Assembly (NCBI RefSeq): GCF_017104965.1
Contig: NZ_JAAGPR010000018.1
Location: 62,001 to 126,000 of the forward strand
Direction: 5' to 3'
Source of the DNA: Paraburkholderia sp. Ac-20340
GTDB taxonomy: Bacteria; Pseudomonadota; Gammaproteobacteria; Burkholderiales; Burkholderiaceae
DNA length: 64,000 bases
Made by a program: the position numbers and the translations under genes
Shown: one piece after another, positions 16,621 through 26,389 of the stretch
Layout of the letters: every line of letters begins with the position of its first letter
Position numbering within the stretch: position 1 is the stretch's first letter
The notes under the pieces: generated by a model
Seen by the model: the letters and a program-made list of their open reading frames with translations, nothing else
Told to the model about the DNA's origin: nothing
Databases searched by the model: none

Positions 16621-17775
16621 TCATTGTGCGTCCTCGCCGGCGTCCTGCGCGGCCTCGTCGGCGCCGGGGTTCGGCACGAGGCGCGCGAGAATGCGCAGAT
16701 CGTCGCCGACGCGATCGATCGTGTGGAAGTTCAGGCGCGTGCGCGCGTCGAGCGAGCCCGGCGCGGCCAGATCGACCATGCCGAGCGACTGCGTGCCGAG
16801 CAGCGAAGGCGCGAGATACACCAGCAACTCGTCCACGCAGCCTTCGCGCAGCAGCGAGCCGTTGAGCTTGTAGCCCGCTTCCACGTGCAGTTCGTTCACG
16901 CCGCGTGCGGCGAGTTCGCCGAGCATCGCGGGCAGATCGACCTTGCCGTGCTCGTTGCCGAGCGCGACGATTTCCGCGCCGCGTGCGCGCAGCGCTTCGG
17001 CGCGTTCTTCGGTGCTGGCGTCGAGCTTCGAGCAGAACACCAGCGTAGGCGCGCCCACGAAGATCTGCGCGAGCGGCGAGGCGTCGAGACGGCTGTCGAT
17101 CAGAATGCGGCGGGGCTGGCGCGGCGTGTCGATCGCGCGCACGGTCATGCGCGGATCGTCTTCCTTCACCGTGCCGATGCCCGTGAGAATGGCCGAAGCG
17201 CGGGCGCGCCAGGCATGACCGTCGGCGCGTGCGGCTTCGCCGGTGATCCACTGGCTTTCGCCCGAGGGCAGGCCGGTGCGGCCGTCGAGCGTGGCGGCCA
17301 CTTTCATGCGCACCCACGGACGCTTGCGCGTCATGCGCGAAACGAAGCCGATGTTCAGCTCGCGCGCTTCATTGGCGAGCAGCCCGCAGCGCACGTCGAT
17401 GCCCGCATCGCGCAGGATCGACAGGCCGCGCCCGGACACCATCGGGTTCGGATCTTCCATCGCCGCAATCACGCGTGCGACTTTCGCCTCGATCAGCGCG
17501 TTCGCGCAGGGCGGCGTGCGGCCGAAGTGGCTGCACGGTTCGAGCGTCACGTAGGCGGTCGCGCCGCGCAGGTCGTGGCCGCGCGCGCGGGCATCTTTCA
17601 TCGCCTGGATTTCGGCGTGATCGAAACCGGCGGGCTGGGTGAAACCTTCGCCGATCACCACGCCGTCCTTCACCAGCACGCAGCCGACGCGCGGGTTGGG
17701 ATCGGTCGTGTAAAGGCCGCGCACCGCGAGGGCGAGCGCGCGCTCCATATGGACGAAATCGGATTGCGAGAACAT
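16621..17775 (-). CDS. ribD: Bifunctional riboflavin deaminase/reductase
   Basis: A 384-aa RibD. The N-terminal deaminase domain (about 1-150) has the zinc site HAEIQAM near residue 52 with PCSHFGRTPPC near 77. The C-terminal reductase begins near KRPWVRMKVAATLDG. It catalyses the second and third steps from GTP in riboflavin synthesis. The stop TGA overlaps a possible ATG of a longer RibE (ATGA), and it leads the ribD-ribE pair. The C-terminal tail is acidic (GADEAAQDAGEDAQ). Confidence 0.94.
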   Translation of the reverse strand: MFSQSDFVHMERALALAVRGLYTTDPNPRVGCVLVKDGVVIGEGFTQPAGFDHAEIQAMKDARARGHDLRGATAYVTLEPCSHFGRTPPCANALIEAKVARVIAAMEDPNPMVSGRGLSILRDAGIDVRCGLLANEARELNIGFVSRMTRKRPWVRMKVAATLDGRTGLPSGESQWITGEAARADGHAWRARASAILTGIGTVKEDDPRMTVRAIDTPRQPRRILIDSRLDASPLAQIFVGAPTLVFCSKLDASTEERAEALRARGAEIVALGNEHGKVDLPAMLGELAARGVNELHVEAGYKLNGSLLREGCVDELLVYLAPSLLGTQSLGMVDLAAPGSLDARTRLNFHTIDRVGDDLRILARLVPNPGADEAAQDAGEDAQ

Positions 17776-17873
17776 CGTCGAACTTTCTCCGCGGCGGCGG
17801 TCGGGTGGAACCGGCGAGGCACGCGCCTCGCCTGCGGCTGATTTGTTACGGCGCTTCGAGCTTGCTTTTCGGC

Positions 17874-19172
17874 TTACTTCTCGGCGAACGCGCGGCGTGC
17901 GGCGGCGATCGTTTCGTCGAGGATCGCGTCGTCATGGGTGCTCGACACGAAGCCCGCTTCGTATGCCGACGGCGCGAAGTACACGCCCGCGTCCAGCATC
18001 TGATGGAAGAAGCGGTTAAAGCGCGCGACGTCGCTCTTCGTGACTTCGGCGAAGCTGCCCGGCACCTTCTCGGCGAAGTAGAGGCCGAACATCGCGCCCA
18101 CGGAATCGGCGACGAACGGCACGCCGGCTTCGCGCGCGGCCTGCGACAGACCTTGCGCGAGGCGCGTGGTCTTTGCCGTCAGGTTCTCGTAGAAGCCCGG
18201 CGCCTGGATCAGTTGCAGCGTCTTCAGACCGGCGGCGACGGCGATCGGGTTGCCCGAGAGCGTGCCCGCCTGGTAGACCGTGCCGTTGGGCGCGAGATGA
18301 TCCATGATTTCGCGACGACCGCCGAAGGCCGCCGCCGGCATGCCGCCGCCGATCACCTTGCCCAGACAGACGAGGTCGGCTTCGACGTTGTAGAGCGCCT
18401 GCGCGCCGCGCAGACCGACGCGGAAACCGCACATCACTTCGTCGAAAATCAGCACGCTGCCGTGCTTCGAGGTCAGCGCGCGCAGCGTGTTGATGAATTC
18501 GGGCGTGGCCTTCACGAGGTTCATGTTGCCGGCGACCGGCTCGATGATCACGGCGGCGATCTCGTCGCCGAACGCCTTGAACGCTTCTTCCAGCGCCGCG
18601 ACATTGTTGTATTCGAGCACCGTGGTGTGCTTCGCGATATCGACGGGCACGCCCGCCGAAGTCGGGTTGCCGAACGTGAGCAGGCCGGAACCGGCCTTCA
18701 CCAGCAGGCTGTCGGCGTGACCGTGGTAGCAGCCTTCGAACTTCACGATGCGGTCGCGCTTCGTGTAGCCGCGCGCCAGACGCAGCGCGCTCATGGTCGC
18801 TTCGGTGCCGCTCGACACCATGCGCACCTGTTCCATCGACGGGACGATCTTGCAGATTTCCTCGGCGATCTCGATTTCGGCTTCGGTCGGCGCGCCGAAC
18901 GAGAAGCCGTTGGCCAGCACGCGCTGCACGGCTTCGAGCACTTCCGGGTGCACGTGGCCGAGGATCATCGGGCCCCACGAGCCGATGTAGTCGATATAGC
19001 GTTTGCCTTCCGCGTCCCACATGTACGGCCCTTGCGCGCGTTCGATGAAGCGCGGCGTGCCGCCCACCGAACGGAACGCGCGCACGGGCGAGTTCACGCC
19101 GCCCGGAATGGTGCGCTGGGCGCGATCGAAGAGGGCCTGGTTCGTGGTCTGGGTGCTGGACGTGGAAGACAT
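17874..19172 (-). CDS. hemL: Glutamate-1-semialdehyde 2,1-aminomutase
   Basis: A 432-aa PLP enzyme of 5-aminolevulinate synthesis (C5 pathway), converting glutamate-1-semialdehyde to ALA. Motifs: [12 protein letters not shown] near residue 23, [16 protein letters not shown] near 125, [11 protein letters not shown] near 245 and the PLP lysine in [15 protein letters not shown] near 268. The start [19 protein letters not shown] is preferred over an upstream in-frame ATG because the family begins here. The ribD gene follows with a 98-bp gap on the same strand. Confidence 0.94.
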   Translation of the reverse strand: MSSTSSTQTTNQALFDRAQRTIPGGVNSPVRAFRSVGGTPRFIERAQGPYMWDAEGKRYIDYIGSWGPMILGHVHPEVLEAVQRVLANGFSFGAPTEAEIEIAEEICKIVPSMEQVRMVSSGTEATMSALRLARGYTKRDRIVKFEGCYHGHADSLLVKAGSGLLTFGNPTSAGVPVDIAKHTTVLEYNNVAALEEAFKAFGDEIAAVIIEPVAGNMNLVKATPEFINTLRALTSKHGSVLIFDEVMCGFRVGLRGAQALYNVEADLVCLGKVIGGGMPAAAFGGRREIMDHLAPNGTVYQAGTLSGNPIAVAAGLKTLQLIQAPGFYENLTAKTTRLAQGLSQAAREAGVPFVADSVGAMFGLYFAEKVPGSFAEVTKSDVARFNRFFHQMLDAGVYFAPSAYEAGFVSSTHDDAILDETIAAARRAFAEK

Positions 19173-19392
19173 GAGTGCTGGACCTGCGAGAGTGGTGTCG
19201 GATGTCGGTTGCGGCGCGCGGGGCGAACGGGTCGGCGGCGTGCCGACGCCCGGCGTCGTGCGGTTGCGCTCGGGCCTGCGAGAGGGCGGGCCGGCGCGGG
19301 CCGCGGGCGAGGGGCGTTGCGTCTGAAATTGTACCGGACTCACGCCGAACGGGCCGGGGGCCGGACTGGACGGCGCGCCGCGCGTTGCCGGC

Positions 19393-20004
19393 TCAGGTTA
19401 CGCCGCGCGTTCGGGCGGGGGCGGCGCGTTTGCGGGGTTTCGCTGGCGGCGCTTTGGCGTGGGCTTGTGCCTGCATTTGTGTCTGGGCTTGCGCTTCGGC
19501 CTGTTCCTGCGCCATGCGCGCGTTCTCCGCCGCATGCATGGCCGCGACCGCCAGCGCGGGCATCGGCCGCTTGCCGGTCAATTCGGCCCAGCGCTTTTCC
19601 AGCGCGCCCAGCGCGATCGGCTTGATGACGGTGCCCGAGCTTTGCGCGTCCCAGGTCTGTACCGACCACGGATGCACGCGCATCGCGTCGCGCGCGATCA
19701 CCACTTCAGCCGACGCATCGACCAGCCAGTCATAGACGAAGTCGATACAGAGCCGATAGCCGCGCTTATACGCCGCATCGGGCACTTCATACGGCCCGCG
19801 CGTGACGTAGCCGGAGCCGAACAGACCGCGCGGCTCGGCGGCGACGCGATGCACGAACACGCGGTCGCCCGGCAGGATGCCGCGCGCGAAGCCGCAGCCC
19901 CAGGTATCGGTGACGGTTTCGCCGGCCTGCACGCGGCGCGCGAAGTCGGGCAGTTCGGGCCAGGGCCACTTTTTGGGGCTCCAGATCAGCAGATAGGCGC
20001 TCAT
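19393..20004 (-). CDS. PUA/EVE-like domain protein with Gln/Ala tail
   Basis: A 203-aa protein. Residues about 1-150 resemble the EVE/PUA-like fold: [20 protein letters not shown], then [13 protein letters not shown] and [13 protein letters not shown]-like domains bind modified bases or RNA and often sit in defence or RNA-modification proteins. After about residue 160 is a Gln/Ala repeat ([13 protein letters not shown]), probably a flexible or coiled segment, then basic [11 protein letters not shown]. The start is the first family-like ATG. The neighbours, hemL and an efflux pump, say nothing about its role. Confidence 0.7.
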   Translation of the reverse strand: MSAYLLIWSPKKWPWPELPDFARRVQAGETVTDTWGCGFARGILPGDRVFVHRVAAEPRGLFGSGYVTRGPYEVPDAAYKRGYRLCIDFVYDWLVDASAEVVIARDAMRVHPWSVQTWDAQSSGTVIKPIALGALEKRWAELTGKRPMPALAVAAMHAAENARMAQEQAEAQAQTQMQAQAHAKAPPAKPRKRAAPARTRGVT

Positions 20005-20240
20005 GGGTTTCCGATGATGTATTTCGATGCGGCGTGCCGCGAGGCAAAGCGCGCAGCTTAGCGCATGGCGGGCCTGCGCGGTCCGGCCCACGTAAGCGGG
20101 TTGAAACCCTCGGGTACAATGTTCGCGCTACGTTGGCGCCGCGCTTCGCCGGGCTTGACGGCCCGCACCGCGCGATCCGGCCAATGACATCGAACCATCC
20201 AGAGCGCGCCTCACGCGCGTTCCGCTCCCAGCCGACTCCC

Positions 20241-21479
20241 ATGTCCCATTCCCCGCGACGCCGGCCCGATGGCCGGCTGATCCTGCTGCTCGGCGCGCTC
20301 GCCGCCTGCGGCCCGCTCGCCACCGACATGTACTTGCCGAGTCTGCCCGCCATCGCCCAGTCGTTCGGCGTGTCGGCGTCGGCGGCCGCTGCCACGCTCA
20401 CGAGCTTCATGGCCGGTTTCTCGATCGGCATGCTGCTGTACGGTCCCGTTTCCGATGCCTATGGCCGCCGTCCGGTGCTGCTCGGCGGCATCGCGCTGTT
20501 CACGCTCGCGAGCATCGCGTGCTGGCTGTCGTATTCGGTGGGCGAACTGACCTTCGTGCGCTTTTTGCAGGCGCTCGGCGCGGGCGCGGCTTCGGTGCTC
20601 GCGCGGGCCATTGCGCGCGATGCGCACGAACCGTCGGATGCGGCCAAGGTGCTCTCGATGGTGGCCATCGTCACGTCGATCGGGCCGCTGCTCGCGCCGT
20701 TGATCGGCGGGCAGTTGCTGCTGCTGGGCGGCTGGCGCATCGTGTTCGTCGCGCTGACGCTGTTCGGTCTCGCGTGCGGCGCCGCCGCGTGGTGGCGCGT
20801 GCCCGAAACCTGGCCGCGCGAAAAGCGCGAAAGCGCCGCCGTGCTGCGTTCGTTCGCGGCCTATGGCCGGCTGCTGCGCGATCCGCTGGTGTGGGGGCAC
20901 ATGCTCTGCGGTGGCATGGCGTTCGCGTCGATGTTCACCTATATCTCGGCCACGCCCTTCGTCTATATCGAGTACTTCCACGTTTCGCCGCAGCATTACG
21001 GGCTGTTCTTCGGCATGAACGTGTTCGGCATCATGCTCGGCAACTTCCTGAACACGCGCTTTATCGGCCGGCTGGGCACGCTGAAGATGATCTCGATGGC
21101 GTCGACGGTCAGCATCGTCGCGTCGTTCTTTGTCGCGCTGATGTGCGTGACGGGGTGGGGCGGGCTGTGGTCGATCGTGTTCGGGCTGTTCTTCGTGGTG
21201 AGCGTCGTCGGTTTGCTGGGCGCGAACTGCGCGACCGATCTGATGTATCGCTATCCGAAGAATGCGGGCGCGGCGGCGGCCGTGTTCGGCGCGGCGCAAC
21301 TCGGGCTGGGCGCGTTTGCGAGCGCGGTGGTCGGCTGGTTTCCGGGCGTGTCGCCGCTGGGCATGGGCATCACGATCGGCAGTTGCGGCGCGCTCACTTG
21401 GGTGGGCCGCGTGCTGGTCGTGAAGTGGCACGCGCATCCGGCGCCAGGTGCGCCGGTGGCTAGTTCCACGCAGGCCTGA
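20241..21479 (+). CDS. Bcr/CflA-family multidrug efflux MFS transporter
   Basis: A 412-aa (or 431-aa) 12-helix drug:H+ antiporter. Bcr/CflA features: DMYLPSLPAIAQSF in the first loop, GPVSDAYGRRPVLL (motif A) near residue 65 and RFLQALGAGAASVLARAIARD near 105. The start MSHSPRRRPDGR at 20241 is chosen because it places the first helix about 10 residues in. An in-frame ATG at 20184 adds 19 residues; neither has a strong ribosome site. A terminator follows. The substrate is unknown; relatives export bicyclomycin, chloramphenicol or sulfonamides. Confidence 0.88.
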   Translation: MSHSPRRRPDGRLILLLGALAACGPLATDMYLPSLPAIAQSFGVSASAAAATLTSFMAGFSIGMLLYGPVSDAYGRRPVLLGGIALFTLASIACWLSYSVGELTFVRFLQALGAGAASVLARAIARDAHEPSDAAKVLSMVAIVTSIGPLLAPLIGGQLLLLGGWRIVFVALTLFGLACGAAAWWRVPETWPREKRESAAVLRSFAAYGRLLRDPLVWGHMLCGGMAFASMFTYISATPFVYIEYFHVSPQHYGLFFGMNVFGIMLGNFLNTRFIGRLGTLKMISMASTVSIVASFFVALMCVTGWGGLWSIVFGLFFVVSVVGLLGANCATDLMYRYPKNAGAAAAVFGAAQLGLGAFASAVVGWFPGVSPLGMGITIGSCGALTWVGRVLVVKWHAHPAPGAPVASSTQA

Positions 21480-21509
21480 CCGAGATCGGCTGGAACGCGG
21501 CTGGAAAAC

Positions 21510-21539
21510 AAAACGGGACGTCATGCGACGTCCCGTTTT
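21510..21539. terminator. Bidirectional terminator
   Basis: AAAACGGGACGTC-ATGC-GACGTCCCGTTTT, a perfect 13-bp stem between convergent bcr-like and glk-hexR genes. Confidence 0.9.
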
Positions 21540-21559
21540 CATAGGTGCAGCGCGAACGA

Positions 21560-23476
21560 TTATTCGCGCGGCGAAGACGACGCCCCGTGGCTCAGCCAGT
21601 CGAGCACGGCCGATGCATCGTCGTCGGCCTGTTCGCGCGCCTGCGCGACCGCATTGCTCACGTCGTTATCCGGCGAAGCGCGACGGATCGCGACGCCCAC
21701 GGCGAGAATGTCGATCATCAGCAGATGCAGGATGCGCGAGATCATCGAGAGCTGCGACTCGCGCATTTCGATGTGATCGGTTTCCAGCGCCACGGTTGCG
21801 CGCTTGGCGAGCGGCGTGTTGCTCGACGTGATGGCGATCACCTTCGCGCCCGACTGCATTGCCACATCGAGCACGCGCAGCAGTTCCGGCGCGCGGCCCG
21901 ACTTCGACACAGCCACGATCACATCGCCCTTGCCGAGCAGCGCGGCCGACGCCGCCTGCATGTACAGATCGCCATAAGCGATCGTCGGGATGCCGAAGCG
22001 GAAGAACTTGTAGTGCGCGTCCTGCGCGACGATGTGCGAGTTGCCGAGGCCATAGAACTCGATGCGTCGCGCGCCGTTGAGCAGCGTGATGGCCTGCTCG
22101 ACCTGCTCGAAGTTCAGATGCTCGCGCAGCTGCAAAATGGCGGACACGGTGTTGTCCAGCACCTTCGCGCCGAAGTCGGTGGCCGTATCGCCCAGATGCA
22201 CCTGGCTGTGGCTGACCGGAATCGTGCCGGTCAGGCCGGTCGCGAGCTTGAGCTTGAAGTCCGACAGACCCTGGCAGCCCAGCGAGCGGCAGAAGCGGAT
22301 CACGGTCGGCTGGCTCACATCGGCCTTGCGCGCGATATCGACGATCGGATCGTTGATGATCGAGCGCGGATGATTCAGCGCGAGATCGGCCACGCGTCGC
22401 TCGGCGGGCGTGAGCGCGTCGCGCATCTGGCGGATGCGCTCGAACACCGCCGACGATCCACCGCCCGCGCGGTTCGACAACTGTTCCGCGAGAATCGCGG
22501 AAACGCCCAGAAACGCGGGGTATTCCGCGGTGATCACGTACGTGGGCACGTTCGACAGATAGACGTCGAAGCGGCCCTTGGCTTCGAAACGCTGACGGAA
22601 CGACGAGCGCATGAACAGCTCGCCCAGACGTCCCACCACGCCGCCGCCAATATAGATGCCGCCGAGCGCCCCGAGCGTCACGGCGATATTGCCCGCGAAG
22701 CTGCCGAGAATGCCGCAGAAGCATTCGACCGTTTCCAGCGCGAGCGCTTCGCCGTCATGCGCGCGCTTGACGACTTCGGCGGGGTTGAGATCGGCGGGCA
22801 CTTTCTTCTTGTCGCGCGCAGACAGCGCGCGATAGATCAGCTCGACGCCAGGCCCCGCGCACACGCGCTCGAACGACACATGCGGCCATTTCGTGCGCGC
22901 GTACTGCAGCACGATGTCTTCTCGCTCGTCCTGCGGCGAGAAGCTCGCGTGGCCGCCTTCGCTACCGAGCGCGATCCAGCGGTCGTCGGCGGGAATCAGG
23001 CCCGACACGCCCAGACCCGTGCCCGGCCCGAGCAGGCCGATCACGCTGTTCTGGCGGCGCTGGCCGCCGCCCACCTGAACGCGCTGCGCGTCGGTGAGAC
23101 CCGGCAGCGCCATGGCGAGCGCGGTGAAGTCGTTCACGACCAGCAGCGTATCGAAGCCGAGCGCGCGGCGCGTCGCTTCGATCGAGAAGGTCCAGTCATG
23201 ATTGGTCATGCGCACCTGGTCGCCGTCGACCGGGTTCGCGATGGCGATCGCCGCATGGTTCACGCGGCCGATCTTCGTATCTTTCAGATACTGCTGGATC
23301 ACCTCGGCGACGCCCGGATACTGCGCGCACGGATAGACGCGCACCTGGCCGATATCGCCGGGTGCGGTTTCCAGCGCAAAGCGCGCGTTGGTGCCGCCGA
23401 TATCGGCGAGCAGCCGTGCTCCGTCGGCGTGCTGGCCCGCGCCAGGGGCGGATTTGTTAGGCGCACCAGTAGACAT
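21560..23476 (-). CDS. glk: Glucokinase-HexR/RpiR fusion
   Basis: A 638-aa fusion, as known in Burkholderia. Residues about 20-340 are a glucokinase: [23 protein letters not shown] and the [17 protein letters not shown] segment. Residues about 345-425 are an RpiR helix-turn-helix ([19 protein letters not shown]). Residues about 460-600 are a SIS sugar-phosphate domain ([17 protein letters not shown]). One protein therefore both phosphorylates glucose and, by family precedent, represses Entner-Doudoroff/glucose genes until a keto-deoxy-phosphogluconate-type ligand binds. Its start overlaps the pgl stop by 20 bp. The probable operator is in the zwf upstream region. Confidence 0.92.
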   Translation of the reverse strand: MSTGAPNKSAPGAGQHADGARLLADIGGTNARFALETAPGDIGQVRVYPCAQYPGVAEVIQQYLKDTKIGRVNHAAIAIANPVDGDQVRMTNHDWTFSIEATRRALGFDTLLVVNDFTALAMALPGLTDAQRVQVGGGQRRQNSVIGLLGPGTGLGVSGLIPADDRWIALGSEGGHASFSPQDEREDIVLQYARTKWPHVSFERVCAGPGVELIYRALSARDKKKVPADLNPAEVVKRAHDGEALALETVECFCGILGSFAGNIAVTLGALGGIYIGGGVVGRLGELFMRSSFRQRFEAKGRFDVYLSNVPTYVITAEYPAFLGVSAILAEQLSNRAGGGSSAVFERIRQMRDALTPAERRVADLALNHPRSIINDPIVDIARKADVSQPTVIRFCRSLGCQGLSDFKLKLATGLTGTIPVSHSQVHLGDTATDFGAKVLDNTVSAILQLREHLNFEQVEQAITLLNGARRIEFYGLGNSHIVAQDAHYKFFRFGIPTIAYGDLYMQAASAALLGKGDVIVAVSKSGRAPELLRVLDVAMQSGAKVIAITSSNTPLAKRATVALETDHIEMRESQLSMISRILHLLMIDILAVGVAIRRASPDNDVSNAVAQAREQADDDASAVLDWLSHGASSSPRE

Positions 23477-24158
23477 CGAGTCTCACTCCCTTGTCGTTCG
23501 CCAGCTTCGAGATGGCGTTGTTTTGTTCTGTTGCAGCAGCCTGTTGCAGCACGTCGAGCTTGCGTTGTCCCGCGATCAGCAGGAACAGGCGATCGACCTG
23601 GCGCAGCGCCTGCATCGACCACGACACGCGCGCGTGCGGCGCGGCCTGCGGATGCACGGCCACGAACGGGCGCGCGGTGGTGATGGCTTCGTGCCACTCG
23701 GGGGCATCGGCGAAGATCGAGGCGGTGTGGCCGTCCTCGCCCATGCCCAGCACGGCCACGTTCGGCACAAAGCGCCGCGGATCGGCGTTGAGCGCGGCGA
23801 CGTGCGCGTCGAGATCCTGATTCACGTCGACGAGCGGCAGGAAGTGCGCATGCGCGGCTTCATGCTGCAGCAGCGTGTCGCGCACGAGACGCGCGTTGCT
23901 GGCGGCATCGCTTTGCGGCACCCAGCGGTCGTCGACCAGCGTGACGTCGGTATGCGCCCAGTCGAAGCGATGCGTCGACAGATTCTCGAGAAACGGACGC
24001 GGGCTCGTGCCGCCGGAGACGGCGAGCGTCGCACGGCGCGCACCGGTGCCGGGCGCGGCTGCAAGAGCGGTGAGCGACGCATGTAACGCGTCGCCCACGG
24101 CTCGCGCCAGCGCGTCGGATTGGACGCGCGGGTCGTCGAATACGTGAAGCTCGATCAC
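23457..24158 (-). CDS. pgl: 6-phosphogluconolactonase
   Basis: A 233-aa Pgl/SOL-family enzyme hydrolysing 6-phosphogluconolactone. Motifs: [15 protein letters not shown] near residue 47, LVDDRWVP near 75 and [17 protein letters not shown] near 133. It lies between zwf and glk-hexR, sharing 20 bp with glk-hexR, so all three are likely one transcript. The start [10 protein letters not shown] fits the family. Confidence 0.93.
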   Translation of the reverse strand: MIELHVFDDPRVQSDALARAVGDALHASLTALAAAPGTGARRATLAVSGGTSPRPFLENLSTHRFDWAHTDVTLVDDRWVPQSDAASNARLVRDTLLQHEAAHAHFLPLVDVNQDLDAHVAALNADPRRFVPNVAVLGMGEDGHTASIFADAPEWHEAITTARPFVAVHPQAAPHARVSWSMQALRQVDRLFLLIAGQRKLDVLQQAAATEQNNAISKLANDKGVRLDVYWCA

Positions 24159-24313
24159 TTCTCCTCCAGGCTGCTTTTTTGTAGGTCTTCGGGGTCGTTC
24201 ATCTGTCCGTTACGGTGTGCGCCGATGTCCTGCATCGATCCATCATGGCGCGGCTAACGCCTACGAAAACCTGCCGCGCCTTGCGCACTTACAACTGCGT
24301 CTGCATCAAGGCG

Positions 24314-25780
24314 TCAATTCTCTTCTTCGAGCCAGCAGGTGCCGTGCTGCGCGAGCATCGCGCTCGCCGCCGCCGGTCCCCACGTGCCCGCCGCGTACGG
24401 CTTGGGCGGTCTCGTGGACGCGTTCCACTCGTTGAGAATGGGCTCGACCCATTTCCACGCGGCTTCCTGTTCGTCGCGGCGCACGAACAGCGCCAGACGA
24501 CCGTTGATGACGTCGAGCAGCAGACGCTGGTACGCCTCCATCTGCCCTTCGCGGAAGAAGCGATCGAAGGCGAGATCCAGATGCACGCTCGCGAGGTTCA
24601 TGCCTTCGCCGGGCTGCTTGGCGAGGCAATAGAGGCGAATCGTTTCGTTCGGCTGCAGGCGGATCACGAGGCGGTTGGAGCCCGGACGCAGCGCCGTGGG
24701 CCCAAGCGCCGAATGCGGCACCGGCCGGAAGTTCACGACGATTTCCGCGACGCGGTCGGCCAGCCGCTTGCCCGTGCGCAGGAAGAAGGGCACGCCAGCC
24801 CAGCGCCAGTTTTCGATTTCCACCTTCAGCGCGACGAAGGTGTCCGTTCGGCTGTCGGGCTTGACGCCTTTTTCGGTGGCGTAGGCCGGCACCGGCGTGC
24901 CGCGGATCACGCCCGCGTGATACTGGCCGCGCACCGCGACCTTGCTGATTTCGTTGGGATCGATGGGCTTGAGCGCGCGCAGCACGCGCAGCTTTTCGTC
25001 GCGCACCGAATCCGAATCCATCGAGTGCGGCGGCTCCATCGCGACGATGGAAAGCAACTGCAGCAAGTGGTTCTGCACCATGTCGCGCAGCGCGCCGGTG
25101 TTGTCGTAGAAGTCGCCGCGCGCTTCCACGCCCAGTTCTTCGGCGATGGTGATCTGGATGCTTTCGACCCATTCGCGGCGCCACAGCGGCTCGAACAGCG
25201 CATTGCCGAAGCGCAGCGCCAGCAGGTTCTGCACCGGCTCTTTACCGAGGTAATGGTCGATGCGGTAGATCTGTTCTTCCGCAAAGATTTCGCCGACCGC
25301 ATCGTTGATCGCATTCGACGACTTCAGGTCGTAGCCCAGCGGCTTTTCCAGCACGATGCGCGAGTTCTCGTTCAGGCCGACCGCGGCGAGCGCGCGGCAG
25401 ATCGGCACGAACAGCGACGGGCCGGTGGCCAGATAGAACACGCGGATGCCGGGCAGACCGGCGATGCCGTCGCGCAGCGTGCCGAAGTCTTCGGCGCGCG
25501 ACAGATCGAGCTTTACATAGACGATGCGTTCCAGAAAGCTCGCCCACGCGGCTTCGTCCAGACCGTTCTTCGAGACGTGCGGCTTGACGTGTTCCTCGAC
25601 CCACTGGAGATAGTGATTGCGGTCGTCTTCATGACGCGCGACGCCCACGATCTTGCCGGACTCGGCCAGCATGCCCGAGCGGTGCGCTTCGAACAGTGCC
25701 GGAAGGATCTTGCGCATCGCCAGGTCGCCGGTGGCGCCGAACAGCACGAACGTGAAGCCTGAATCGGTAGGGAATTGCAT
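24314..25780 (-). CDS. zwf: Glucose-6-phosphate 1-dehydrogenase
   Basis: A 488-aa Zwf. Motifs: FGATGDLAMRK (dinucleotide site) near residue 13, RIDHYLGKEPVQN (active-site histidine) near 171 and PFFLRTGKRL near 325. It makes 6-phosphogluconolactone and NAD(P)H. The start MQFPTDSGFT is taken with GGAGACT ahead of it; an upstream in-frame ATG would pass through the operator and promoter. It is the first gene of a zwf-pgl-glk run, with a 155-bp gap to pgl. Confidence 0.96.
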   Translation of the reverse strand: MQFPTDSGFTFVLFGATGDLAMRKILPALFEAHRSGMLAESGKIVGVARHEDDRNHYLQWVEEHVKPHVSKNGLDEAAWASFLERIVYVKLDLSRAEDFGTLRDGIAGLPGIRVFYLATGPSLFVPICRALAAVGLNENSRIVLEKPLGYDLKSSNAINDAVGEIFAEEQIYRIDHYLGKEPVQNLLALRFGNALFEPLWRREWVESIQITIAEELGVEARGDFYDNTGALRDMVQNHLLQLLSIVAMEPPHSMDSDSVRDEKLRVLRALKPIDPNEISKVAVRGQYHAGVIRGTPVPAYATEKGVKPDSRTDTFVALKVEIENWRWAGVPFFLRTGKRLADRVAEIVVNFRPVPHSALGPTALRPGSNRLVIRLQPNETIRLYCLAKQPGEGMNLASVHLDLAFDRFFREGQMEAYQRLLLDVINGRLALFVRRDEQEAAWKWVEPILNEWNASTRPPKPYAAGTWGPAAASAMLAQHGTCWLEEEN

Positions 25781-26389
25781 AGTCTCCGTCACAGTCCAGA
25801 TGGGCCGGAAGCGGTCCGCGGAAGCCGCGCCAGCCAGGCGCGGGCGAGGGTCCGTCGAGCGGCCGTAGTCCGATAAAATTTTTTTTGACACTGAATTGTA
25901 GTTTAACTACAATCCAAATCAAGAGGTAACGTTCATTCGATGAAAAAAGCGTGGGGAAGCGCGGCCCGGTGAGGGTTTGCGGCGGTCTTCAGGCGAATTT
26001 CGAGAGTGGGACGGAACGTCTCTCATGTTAATGGACAATGAAACCGTCCATCGGCGAGCCCGGCGAACCACGCGGGCAAGCGGCAGGGAAACGTTGGGCT
26101 GCACGCGCATGAAAAATGCGGGCGGCACCTCGACTGGTCGCGCATCAACCTGGCGGGCGCGGCCGGAGAAAATCAAAAGAGGAGACAGTCAGTTGCATCC
26201 CGAACCACTCATCTCTTGAGCGTCCAGCGGCCGGACACCGGCCCGCGGCCCGCGCGCATCCAAAGACAACACGCGCGCGTGGTACTCCGGCGCCAGTCCG
26301 TCCAGTGTTTTGCCTGTTTGAACTACACCGCACCCTGGGTATCAGGGGCCAACCGTCTTTTTTGTTCAGGTGTCTGGAGGAGATAAGCA
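25781..26389. other. Divergent control region of zwf and the sugar ABC operon
   Basis: About 610 bases. The zwf side holds the bidirectional promoter at 25885-25922. The other about 470 bases form a long leader before gtsA. In it I see two minute ORFs with plausible starts (9 codons from 25940 and 8 codons from a TTG at 26193 behind AAGAGGAGA) and GC-rich hairpins near 26230-26290. No recognised gene. Confidence 0.5.
25885..25922. promoter_or_regulatory. Bidirectional promoter with HexR-type operator
   Basis: The 19-bp perfect palindrome ATTGTAGTTTAACTACAAT (25895-25913) fits the HexR site of the TGTAGTNNNACTACA type. On the plus strand TTGACA (25885-25890), 17 bases and TACAAT (25908-25913) face gtsA. 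On the minus strand TTGATT (25922-25917), 16 bases and TACAAT (25900-25895) face zwf. Both -10 boxes are the palindrome arms, so one bound dimer could block both promoters. Confidence 0.7.
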
